A DNA stretch of 26,798 nucleotides, from assembly GCA_003225515.1 (NCBI GenBank), contig QIAK01000285.1, positions 1,289 to 28,086 on the forward strand. The letters run 5' to 3'. The number at the start of each line of letters is the position of its first letter. The stretch's first letter is position 1. Source of the stretch: Acidobacteriota bacterium. Its GTDB lineage: Bacteria > Acidobacteriota > Terriglobia > Terriglobales > Acidobacteriaceae. Shown one piece after another: positions 16,869 to 24,818 of the stretch. Position numbers and translations under genes: made by a program. The notes under the pieces were generated by a model. It did no database searches. It had not been told where the DNA came from and was given only the letters and a program-made list of their open reading frames with translations.

Positions 16869-17651
16869 ATGGACACTGGTGTTGCTTTTCTGATGTATCA
16901 CGAACTGCAGTTGCCGGGACGTGAATTATGCCAGTCTGATCCGGGCTACACGCGCTACATTGTCTCCGCGTCCGCCTTCGAGAACCAGATCCGTTCTCTG
17001 AGAAGCCTTGGCTACCAGGGAATCGATGTACGCCAGGCGCTCGAAAATTCCAGCCCAAAGAAAGTCGTCATTACCTTCGATGATGGCTGTGAAACCGATC
17101 TGGAAGTGGCTGCTCCTGTGCTGAGCAGCCTTGGCTTTGGCGCGACTTTTTACGTAACTGCAGGCTTCCTGGGCCGCCGGGGATATATGACCGAGGCCCA
17201 ATTGCGCGAACTTTGTTCGCGAGGCTTTGACGTGGGGTGCCATTCGATGACGCACCCTTACTTGCCCGATCTCGATGATGCCGGCTTGCAAAGAGAAATT
17301 TTCGAAGCCAAGTCGCGTTTGGAACAAATTATGGGCAAGCGTGTAGATCATTTCTCCTGTCCCGGCGGACGTTTTAATAAGCGGGTAGTGCACGCAGTAA
17401 AGCGTGCTGGATATAGGACACTGGCAACGAGCCGCCCACACCTGAACTCCCGGTCTACAAATCCTTTTGCGCTGGGGCGGATTGCGGTTCTTTGTGACAC
17501 TACTGAAGAACAGCTGGCGACGATCTGTCAGGGTGGCGGGTTGTGGAAACTAAACGCGCAGCGAACCGTCCTGGACTCGGCCAAGAGCATTCTCGGAAAC
17601 AGCACGTACGAGCGTTTGCGATCTCTCCTGCTAGGCACACGGTCAACCTAG
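16869..17651 (+). CDS. NodB-type polysaccharide deacetylase (CE4)
   Basis: 260 residues. The NodB homology domain spans about 50-200. TFDDG is at residues 69-73 with the catalytic base Asp71 and metal ligand Asp72, the HSMTH metal ligands are His125 and His129, and SCPGGRFNKRV provides the R-x-x-P-type groove motif. The family removes N- or O-acetyl groups from sugars such as GlcNAc in surface polymers. The N-terminus has MYHEL but no signal peptide, so the protein may act on lipid-linked precursors or be exported in another way. A G-rich stretch (GGCGGGGCGG) precedes the ATG. It lies 53 bases after the propeller gene and is probably co-transcribed. The acetylated substrate is unknown. Confidence 0.9.
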   Translation: MDTGVAFLMYHELQLPGRELCQSDPGYTRYIVSASAFENQIRSLRSLGYQGIDVRQALENSSPKKVVITFDDGCETDLEVAAPVLSSLGFGATFYVTAGFLGRRGYMTEAQLRELCSRGFDVGCHSMTHPYLPDLDDAGLQREIFEAKSRLEQIMGKRVDHFSCPGGRFNKRVVHAVKRAGYRTLATSRPHLNSRSTNPFALGRIAVLCDTTEEQLATICQGGGLWKLNAQRTVLDSAKSILGNSTYERLRSLLLGTRST

Positions 17652-17897
17652 TTATCATCTTGATTCCTGCCTGAGTCCTGTTCCAAGCCCCACAGCGACC
17701 TAGAGTCCCCCGACGGCCTTCAGCCTCCTCCCTTTCAGCCGCACTTTGGTACACGTCACGTTCCTGCAACGATGTACTTACGTGTCCGTCAAGGACAAGT
17801 ACCTTGGTTATCTGGGAGGATCACAGATCGATCTTTAAAGTCAAGCGTAAGGACTCGAAAGTTTGAAGTCCCCCCACTTCCTTTTTCGAGGTTACGC
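17652..17897 (+). other. Possibly structured leader before the Ig-like lipoprotein gene
   Basis: Three inverted repeats occur in a row. (i) GTACTT (17774-17779) and GTCC (17784-17787) pair with GGAC (17793-17796) and AAGTAC (17797-17802). (ii) ATCTG (17810-17814) pairs with CAGAT (17824-17828), with GGAGG in the loop. (iii) GGACT pairs with AGTCC at about 17850-17870. An alternative stem CAAGG (17790-17794)/CCTTG (17802-17806) excludes the first one. An upstream in-frame ATG at 17772 lies inside this region. I do not recognise a known riboswitch class. Confidence 0.3.
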
Positions 17898-20012
17898 ATG
17901 CCGCAAGAAAGCTTCATCTGGTCTGCGAGGAACAAAGGGAATTCAGTTGTCACTCGGATAACTCGAACTCTTGCCCTCGTGGCAGTATGTTTCGGCATCA
18001 CCTCATGCAACAATGGCCTGATTGGCTCGCAATTGAAGTCTTCTCAGAGCCAGTCCTCAAGGCAAAACACAGTTACAGTGGCAATCACGCCAAGCTCGCC
18101 CAGCGTTGCTTCCAGTGGCAAGCTGCAGTTGGACGCCAGCGTAACTAACACGAGCGATACTGGAGTGAGGTGGTCTGCGAGCGCCGGCACCATCACGCCG
18201 AGTGGTTTATTTACCGCACCTAGCGTCAAAACGACTCAGACCGTGACCGTGACCGCGAGCAGCCTGTTGGCATCGGCCGAGGCGAGTGTGCCTGTCACCG
18301 TGACGGCAGCATCGGCGAGACTGGCGATCGCTACAACTAGCTTTCCCCATGGAACGGTTGGGACCAGCTATACCGCAACTCTTGCTGGGACTGGCGGTAT
18401 TCCGCCTTATGTTTGGACTCTTGTCTCGGGAACACTGCCGCTTGGCTTGCAACTGAATTCCAGCACCGGAGTGATCGCAGGCGTTACGACGCAGAGCGGA
18501 ACTTCTTCGTTCTCGGTCCAGGTGACCGATGGAAGCGGAAATTCAGTAACGCAAACCTTGCAGATTGTGATCGGCTCGCAAACGGGAACCAACTGCGGAC
18601 CGCCGAGCTATCCCTGCTCTCGCTCCGATTCGTTGGTGCTCATTCCCAAAGCACCTCCACAGCTAGGCTCCGATCCACGGTATTTCGGAGGTCATTTGGG
18701 CGCCGGGGTGGTTGCGATTGATCCTGACTATAATAATAGAATTCTGCGCGTGACCGACGGCAACACCGATATCTCGCGCCCCGGGCAAAGCTACAAGCCA
18801 GGCGGATCTGCCGAGAAAAACGTCTCTTCCTTCGACGAGAGCTTGTTCCTGGTTCACAATGAAACCGGCGGAGTCTGCCTGTTTCACTATGATGCCACCA
18901 GCTTCACGACGGCTTTTCACGGCTGTTTCAACAATGTGGGGAGCAGTCCGGACTTTGGTTACACTGCGGCCGATCAGAATGCTTTTTACAGCTACTATGC
19001 CAAGAAGCTCTATCGTTTTGTAATCGACACAACCAACTGGACCATCGCAGCCGATGCGACTTTCAATAACGGCGTAGGCTATTTCGATCCTGATAATCCC
19101 AACTGTTTGAATGGACAGATTGCTGCGAATAACTGGTACACGGGCGACAGCGGCCTTTCCTCGGATGACAATACGATGATCGTAGCCATTGGCCCATCCC
19201 AGGATGCTTACCCCTACTACGTGGTCTGGAACCGGACCAAGGGATGTCAGTGGATGAACGTTCAGACGTGGCAGGTAAGCCATGGATGGAATACGGGCCT
19301 GAGCAATCCGCAGGGCATCTCCTGGGCGAGCGGCGGTACTCCGTCATCGGCGGGCGGAATACACAACGCGCAGATTGATCGTAGCGGGAACTTTGGCGTG
19401 CTGACCATCAATCAAGTTACCAGCCTCAATCACAAACTGTTCTGGACGATCGGAACCAATCAGGTTGACGATACCTGCGTCACGTGCCATTCGCATTGGG
19501 CGTGCGATTTCGGCGTCTGCTTCTGGCAGATGGGTCCGGGCTCGGGTTTTAGTCTCGAACACCAAACCATCGGCTCTGTTGATGCGGTCCTGGATGTCGA
19601 CACAACACCGGTGCTTGCTCAATGGGGCAGCGACGAACACATGTCGCACGCCAACGCCGTGCAGGGAGAAAAGTTGATATATCTGGCGGCCTGGCAGCCG
19701 GGCGGGGGTGCATCCTCCGTAAATCAGGTATGGGGCGACGAGATCCTGGGTGTCAACTGGGACGGCTCACAGCGCACGATCCGGTTTAACAAGAGCTGGG
19801 ACAGCGGATACGGCGGCTTCTATGGCAGCGTTCGTTGCTCAATCTCAAGGCAGGGGCATTATGCAATCTGTAACTCGGATTTGCAGATGTACAACCTCGA
19901 CAAGGGTTTCGGCAATGGCCTGAACCAGGACACGTGCGATCACACGCAGTCCACAGCCAAGAGGAACACGACCGGTTGTCGATCGGATGTCTTGCTCTTT
20001 GAATTGCGCTAG
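17898..20012 (+). CDS. Secreted Ig-like/propeller lipoprotein with a CxxCH motif
   Basis: The frame extends up to ATG 17772, but ATG 17898 is preferred: CGAGG at 17887-17891 is a ribosome-binding site, and the protein then has a hydrophobic stretch ending in the lipobox ITSC with Cys37, giving a 704-residue lipoprotein. Then come a BIG2-like domain (about 50-125: VAITPSSPSV ... WSASAGTITPSGLF ... TVTVTAS) and a putative Ig (He_PIG) domain (about 140-225: GTVGTSYTATL, LPLGLQLNSSTGVI). The rest (about 230-704) is a large beta-rich domain opening with RILRVTDGNTDISRPG, having CVTCH at 527-531 and ending CRSDVLLFELR. The last domain is related to the 22909-24736 pseudogene. It is anchored outside the cytoplasm; adhesion or glycan binding is plausible. 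Function unknown. Confidence 0.85.
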   Translation: MPQESFIWSARNKGNSVVTRITRTLALVAVCFGITSCNNGLIGSQLKSSQSQSSRQNTVTVAITPSSPSVASSGKLQLDASVTNTSDTGVRWSASAGTITPSGLFTAPSVKTTQTVTVTASSLLASAEASVPVTVTAASARLAIATTSFPHGTVGTSYTATLAGTGGIPPYVWTLVSGTLPLGLQLNSSTGVIAGVTTQSGTSSFSVQVTDGSGNSVTQTLQIVIGSQTGTNCGPPSYPCSRSDSLVLIPKAPPQLGSDPRYFGGHLGAGVVAIDPDYNNRILRVTDGNTDISRPGQSYKPGGSAEKNVSSFDESLFLVHNETGGVCLFHYDATSFTTAFHGCFNNVGSSPDFGYTAADQNAFYSYYAKKLYRFVIDTTNWTIAADATFNNGVGYFDPDNPNCLNGQIAANNWYTGDSGLSSDDNTMIVAIGPSQDAYPYYVVWNRTKGCQWMNVQTWQVSHGWNTGLSNPQGISWASGGTPSSAGGIHNAQIDRSGNFGVLTINQVTSLNHKLFWTIGTNQVDDTCVTCHSHWACDFGVCFWQMGPGSGFSLEHQTIGSVDAVLDVDTTPVLAQWGSDEHMSHANAVQGEKLIYLAAWQPGGGASSVNQVWGDEILGVNWDGSQRTIRFNKSWDSGYGGFYGSVRCSISRQGHYAICNSDLQMYNLDKGFGNGLNQDTCDHTQSTAKRNTTGCRSDVLLFELR

Positions 20013-20042
20013 TCTGTTTCTGGATCGGTGAGTAACTTAAGG

Positions 20043-20078
20043 AATCGCAGGGGACCATTCCTGCGATTTGTTTTTGTT
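20043..20078 (+). terminator. Intrinsic (Rho-independent) terminator
   Basis: AATCGCAGG at 20043-20051 pairs perfectly with CCTGCGATT at 20060-20068 around an 8-base loop, followed by TGTTTTTGTT. It lies 31 bases after the lipoprotein stop codon and should end that transcript. Confidence 0.85.
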
Positions 20079-20133
20079 CAGAGTCGTGCGAACTTCTCGA
20101 TTCTGCACTAGAGAACGCCGGAGGCATTTGGTT

Positions 20134-20169
20134 TTCCTTCGTGAACCTTCGTGTCCTTCGTTAGTTAAA
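20134..20169. repeat. Dispersed CTTCGTG-type repeat, single arm
   Basis: TTCCTTCGTGAACCTTCGTG at 20134-20153 is identical to 24789-24808; the following bases (TCCTTCG..TTAA) also resemble the second copy. It looks like a short dispersed repeat of non-coding regions, of a kind I recall from several soil-bacterial genomes. Confidence 0.75.
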
Positions 20170-20295
20170 AGCTCTCAGCTTTCAGCGCTCAGATTTCAGC
20201 GGACCACCCTGTCATTTAGCGAACTCAAACAGCGCCTCGAACCTCAGCCTCAGCTGGCTTTAGCTGAAAGCTGACAGCTGATAGCTGAAAGCTTG
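20170..20295. repeat. Two inverted arrays of an AGCTNTC / NAGCTGA heptamer
   Basis: Left array 20170-20200: AGCTCTC, AGCTTTC, AGCGCTC, AGATTTC, then AGC. Right array 20261-20295: TAGCTGA, AAGCTGA, CAGCTGA, TAGCTGA, AAGCTTG. The right array is the reverse complement of the left in type, with about 27 of 34 positions agreeing on alignment by eye, so the two could form a long imperfect hairpin around a 60-base centre. The 372-base gap 20013-20384 holds the terminator, this structure and the CTTCGTG repeat, and no gene. Confidence 0.8.
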
Positions 20296-20384
20296 TTTGG
20301 CAAACGCCTTGAGTTATGGAAACTTGGGTTATGATTCTGCTTTAGATCGAAGCAGCACGTCGAAGACATGAGCTCTAAATCGAG

Positions 20385-22757
20385 ATGATATCGAGTGCGT
20401 ACCGGATCTTTCGAAAATTGCGCGCCATGGACCGGCATGAGGTCGCAGATCGTTGCCGCCAGGAGCTCTCCAAGCGCTGCGATGCTCTGTGGTCACGATT
20501 TCAGCACGACTTCACCAACAACGCTTTTACCAGCGGGGAGTGGCGACCGGGTCTGTTTTTCTTTGCGCCCGAACAACTCGGATCTCTGATCGAGTTGCTG
20601 CGCGAACGATTTCCGCTTCAGGTGGAGAATATCCTCGCAAAATCAGAGCGGATTCTGGAGCATCGCTTCGATCTGCTCGGGTTCGAGGACCTACGCTACG
20701 GGGAACGCATCAATTGGCACCTCGACTTAGTTCATTCGAAAGAAGCATCCGCGAAGCCTTTCCACCGCGTGAACTATCTCAACTTCGCCGAAGTTGGAGA
20801 CAGCAAAATAACCTGGGAGCTGAACCGCCATCAGCATTTAGTCACACTAGCCAAAGCGTACCGGCTGACTGGGGACGAGCGCTACGCGCGCGAGATTCAT
20901 TCGCAATGGCGAGATTGGCATGCCGCGAATCCGTATCCCATAGGAATCAACTGGGCGAGCACCCTGGAGGTGGGTTTTCGAAGCCTGTCCTGGATGTGGG
21001 TTTACTATCTGCTTGAAGGCACAGGGACACTGGATTCAGGGTTTCGCCACGAGTGGCTGCGGGCCCAGGCTTTGAATGGACGTCACCTGGAGCGTTATCT
21101 CTCCACATACTTTTCGCCCAACACTCATTTGCTCGGCGAAGGAGTGGCCTTGTTCGTCCTAGGCACGATGTGTCCAGAACTCTCAGGCGCGGCGCGTTGG
21201 AAGGCCCGAGGATGGCAAATCGTTCTCGACGAAGCCCGCCGGCAAGTGGCTCCGGATGGAATGCATTTCGAAAAATCGACCTATTATCACGTGTATGCCC
21301 TCGATTTCTTCCTGCATGCCGTCGTACTTGCTTCGAGAAACGCCCAGAGCATTCCACCTGAATTAGAAGAGACTCTCGAAAAAATGCTCGATGTGCTATG
21401 TCTGCTGGGCTCGGAAGGTGCGCCTCCGCGATGGGGCGACGATGATGGTGGCCGTTTGTTCGATCCTGCGCGAAATCGCGCAGAGCACATGCTCGATCCT
21501 TTAGCCGCCGGAGCCATTCTCTTCAATCGCGCCGATTTTAAATCTCTTGCCAGAGGTCTACGCGAGGAAACGATTTGGCTGCTGGGAAAAGCTGGCGTAG
21601 AGCGGTGGGATCGCATAGAACCGAAAGCTCTTGTGCCGGCGTCTGCCGCCTTGGAATCGTCGGCGATCTACGTTATGACAACAAAACGGGGGCAGTTGTT
21701 GATGGATTGTGGCTGCTCCTCCGGGCAAAGTCATGGGCATGATCATGCCGGCGCGCTGAGCGTCTGTCTGCAGGCAAACCAGCAAGCATTGCTGATTGAT
21801 CCCGGTACATTCGAATACGTCGGCCCCGGACCGGAGCGGAATAAGTTTCGCGGCACCGCGATGCATAACACACTGCGAGTCGACAACCAGGATCAGGCCG
21901 AGCCGGACGGACCATTCTCCTGGAAACAGCATTTCCAGGCTCGCGCGGAGCAATGGATTACAGGAGTAAGTTTCGTTTTTTTCGCCGGCAGTCACAATGG
22001 CTACGCACGCCTTCCGTCCCCGGTGGTGCACAGGCGCTGCATCGTCGCCCTGAGGTCCGGTATTTTTTTGGTGCGCGACATTGCGGAGGGCAGCGGCCAG
22101 CACCGGCTGGATATTTCATGGCACCTGGCTGCGGATTTGTTGCAGCCGAAGGGAGCCGAGGGGAAGCAAGTGTTTTGTCTCCCGAATTCCGCCAAGGGCC
22201 TGACGATTTTGCCGGCTGTGGGTCATGGCTGGACAGAACAATCTAGTAAGGGGCAGTGGTCGCCCGTGTACGGCCGCCAGTCCGAAGCCATGATCCTGAA
22301 TTTCGCTGCATCCGTTACCTTGCCTGCTGAGTTCGTCGCGCTTCTGGTGCCTGAGTGTGAATCGGCACTTACGAATGCACAAAGCATTCCGGGTAAATTC
22401 ATACGGGCGCAGCACTCGAATGCGACTGCTTTCGTTCAAGCTTACCGCTATGAGACTGGCGAAGCCGAGTATCAGTTTTTCTTCGGACGCGCTGATCAAA
22501 CGTGGCAGGCAGGATCGGTATCGAGTGACGCAGAATTCGTATGCCTGTCTTCGGGGCTGGGGCAGCACGAACCTGAGATCGTATTCTGCAATGGTACCCA
22601 CGTAGATATCGCAGGATTGCAATCCGTTCATACGAACCGCAAGGTCACGCGCTACGAGCGCCTTCTCGGGCCGTTGCGCATTTCTTGTTCCGATCCCGAC
22701 GCAATCATCTCTACCGACCGACCGAGTCAGCCTGCATATCAGAATCCTGCTCGCTAA
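20385..22757 (+). CDS. Heparinase II/III-family polysaccharide lyase
   Basis: 790 residues. The N-terminal alpha-toroid region (about 1-390) begins with the EPS-cluster opening YRIFRKLRAMDRHEVADRCR and has INWASTLEVGFRSLSWMW and YFSPNTHLLGEG. A central and C-terminal beta-sandwich region holds SHGHDHAGALSVCLQA with His450, His452 and His454, then LLIDPGTFEY and KFRGTAMHNTLRVDNQDQAE, which are the heparinase II/III catalytic and metal-associated blocks. The family cleaves uronate-containing polysaccharides by beta-elimination, which fits a locus carrying algD. There is no signal peptide, as is common for EPS-locus members. The start at 20385 fits the family N-terminus, though the ribosome-binding site is weak. 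It may edit or recycle the polymer. Substrate unproven. Confidence 0.9.
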   Translation: MISSAYRIFRKLRAMDRHEVADRCRQELSKRCDALWSRFQHDFTNNAFTSGEWRPGLFFFAPEQLGSLIELLRERFPLQVENILAKSERILEHRFDLLGFEDLRYGERINWHLDLVHSKEASAKPFHRVNYLNFAEVGDSKITWELNRHQHLVTLAKAYRLTGDERYAREIHSQWRDWHAANPYPIGINWASTLEVGFRSLSWMWVYYLLEGTGTLDSGFRHEWLRAQALNGRHLERYLSTYFSPNTHLLGEGVALFVLGTMCPELSGAARWKARGWQIVLDEARRQVAPDGMHFEKSTYYHVYALDFFLHAVVLASRNAQSIPPELEETLEKMLDVLCLLGSEGAPPRWGDDDGGRLFDPARNRAEHMLDPLAAGAILFNRADFKSLARGLREETIWLLGKAGVERWDRIEPKALVPASAALESSAIYVMTTKRGQLLMDCGCSSGQSHGHDHAGALSVCLQANQQALLIDPGTFEYVGPGPERNKFRGTAMHNTLRVDNQDQAEPDGPFSWKQHFQARAEQWITGVSFVFFAGSHNGYARLPSPVVHRRCIVALRSGIFLVRDIAEGSGQHRLDISWHLAADLLQPKGAEGKQVFCLPNSAKGLTILPAVGHGWTEQSSKGQWSPVYGRQSEAMILNFAASVTLPAEFVALLVPECESALTNAQSIPGKFIRAQHSNATAFVQAYRYETGEAEYQFFFGRADQTWQAGSVSSDAEFVCLSSGLGQHEPEIVFCNGTHVDIAGLQSVHTNRKVTRYERLLGPLRISCSDPDAIISTDRPSQPAYQNPAR

Positions 22758-22772
22758 GACGCCGAGGGCGTC
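22758..22772 (+). terminator. Short hairpin directly after the lyase stop codon
   Basis: GACGCC (22758-22763) pairs with GGCGTC (22767-22772) around a GAG loop, immediately after the TAA. There is no T tract, so this is at best a weak or Rho-assisted terminator. Confidence 0.3.
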
Positions 22773-22908
22773 GGTCATATTCATAGCGGGCGAACAATCA
22801 AACTGGCCGTTGCCCTGATGGGTCGACCGGTCCTGCTATGCATTAGAATCGGGAAAGATTGCCCTCCACCGAATTACTACGGCATTCGTTATCTTCCGAG
22901 GAGAGTGC

Positions 22909-24736
22909 ATGCTTCGCATTGCCATCCCATTGTTGCTGGTCTCCTGCCTTGTCGATACGGGTACTTGCTTCGGGCAAGTCGAGAAAAAGCCAAGCCAGAA
23001 TGCGTCGAAGCCCGACGAGAAAACACGGGCGGGTTGCGGACAATCCTACTGCGCCGAAACGACTCGCGAGCCTAAGCCCGGGAGTCCCGTCGTTCCGCCA
23101 AAGGCAAATCAAGTTTTTCACGATCCCGAGTTTGGCTCGCGACTCATAAGAGTTACTGACGACAGCGGAATCGACGGAAAACTCACCGGCATGAGCTTTG
23201 GCGCGAACTCGTCGGCGGAGATCAATGAATGGGGAAAATTCGATCCCTCGCTCGGATCATCCGGTGGATATTACTTCTATGTCATGACCGGCGGCGGAGG
23301 CTCGGTTTTGTTCACGATGGATGCCGCGACCATGAAGGTCACGCCGCATTGCGATTCGCTGCCCGTGTGCCGGCTTCCGTCCGGGGGCAGCTTCAGTTAT
23401 GTCGATCCGCATATCGTCTACGGCCATTTTGGATCGAACAGCACGATCGACAGTTATGACGTTGTAAAAGGAAAGCAATCAACCATCTACGATTTCAGCA
23501 AATGTCCGCACCTGCCCAACGACCTTTCCGGATACCCGGGCGCAATTTCAAACAGCGGAGATGACAGCAAATTCTCCGCCTACGCCGGCGGTAAAGGACA
23601 AGGCGGCGGCAGCCAAGTCACGTACTACGACCGAACTACTGGACGTTGCTATTGGTACGACACTGGCAGCGGCCGTGTAGGTGGTTCTGAAATGCCGGCA
23701 ACGGACGTTAAAGCTGGAATCCTCGCGCCGCCTGCTGCTCCGCGGCTGAAGAGTGCTGCGGGAAGTCTTCCGGCAGGCGATTACTACGTGCGACTGACCG
23801 CAAACACACGGCGGCCGACAGGTCCCGGTGAGACGCTTCCGTCACCAGAAGAGCACATCCGCTTGACATCGAGCGGAGGGATCGAGGTCGATGCGCCCGA
23901 GATACGTGTACATCGGGACGATTCCTGGGCAGGAGACACGCCAGGGTTCAGTTGATCAGGTTAAGAGTGGATACACGCAGGCGGTTTCATTGACCAAGGC
24001 GAGCAGTCCGCCAACCACCACCAGCGCTGGCTACAACGTTCACAATGTGCGCCTGAGCCGTGACGGCAGCACATTGAAAATCACTCCCGCCGGGGCCCGC
24101 GATATGTTCTTCTGGACGCCGAAGACTGCTATGGTTTCTGCCTGCACTACCGCCGGTGAGGGACACGGTGGAGTTGCCAGCTATTGCGGCGGCCATACGG
24201 TGCTGGGTTATTCGCACCTGATCAACCACGGCGGTCCCGGCAACATGGTGAGTCTGCTCTACCGGCCATTGTCAGACCTGACCCAGATCAAGCAACTGCT
24301 TCCCCCCGAAGAATCGGTGCCATTCTTCGGGGATACGCATTGGTCGTGGAATAACGCCGATCCTGCCGATTCAACGCCGGTATGCGGAGCTTTCTCGGGA
24401 ACGGCGATGAGGCAAGGAGATGGCACACGGAATCCCGCTACAAACCCGCTTCTCGTGGAACGGCAACCGTGGGAGAGGGAAGTGGTTTGCGTTGCAACCT
24501 CGGGTACACCCCACGTCTGGCGATTCGCCCACCATCACGCCACCGGAGCTTGTAATGCGAATGCCAGAGCAGGGTCATGCTTCAACTCGCTCGCAATCGG
24601 AAACGTTTCGCAGGACGGCAAATTCTTTTTGTTCGGGAGCGACTGGGACTGGAACCTGGGAAGCGAGACGCGCAATCCGGGATGCCCGACCGCGGGCAGG
24701 TGCCGATTCGACGCCTTCATTGTGGAGTTAAAGTAG
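22909..24736 (+). pseudogene. Frameshifted secreted Ig/propeller-like protein
   Basis: Two reading frames form one gene of about 609 codons. The first (22909-23955) has GAGGAGAG at 22898-22905 and a signal sequence MLRIAIPLLLVSCLVD (a lipobox-like LVSC or a later cut near TCFGQ). Its body contains SRLIRVTDDSGIDGK, like the lipoprotein at 17898. It then reaches a fibronectin-like module (PAGDYYVRL ... GETLPSPE) and runs into a TGA. The second frame (23891-24736) picks up that same module with RYVYIGTIPGQETRQG and continues to CRFDAFIVELK, matching the lipoprotein's CRSDVLLFELR ending. The frame change is near 23895-23905 and equals one extra base or two missing bases (mod 3). The join is shorter than the usual TGYNVYIGT phrasing, so a small deletion is possible. 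It could also be a sequencing error. Confidence 0.8.
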
Positions 24737-24747
24737 GCGGAAACCGC

Positions 24748-24814
24748 GAAGGACACGAAGTTACACGAAGGAACCCGATCAGGGATTTTTCCTTCGTGAA
24801 CCTTCGTGCCCTTC
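24748..24814. repeat. Inverted repeat (26-base arms) between convergent genes
   Basis: The arm at 24748-24773 (GAAGGACACGAAG...) is the reverse complement of 24789-24814 (TTCCTTCGTGAAC...) at about 23 of 26 positions, with a 15-base loop that itself contains CCC...GGG. Convergent transcripts from both sides would form the same stem, so it may act as a bidirectional terminator. The single-arm version is at 20134. The right-hand flank supplies the TTAA that holds the stop codon of the minus-strand gene at 24819. Confidence 0.85.
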
Positions 24815-24818
24815 CTGG

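Noticed and set aside
18663..19283. 206-codon minus-strand open frame inside the lipoprotein gene
   Set aside because: It has no recognisable domain and lies fully within a gene with a signal sequence and Ig-like domains on the other strand.
20170..20295. CRISPR-like array
   Set aside because: Units are 7 bases, contiguous, degenerate and in two orientations, without spacers or cas genes.
23891..23910. Programmed +1 ribosomal frameshift joining the two halves
   Set aside because: No convincing slippery codon with a following stop or stimulatory signal is at the join, and the module looks shortened there; mutation or sequencing error is simpler.
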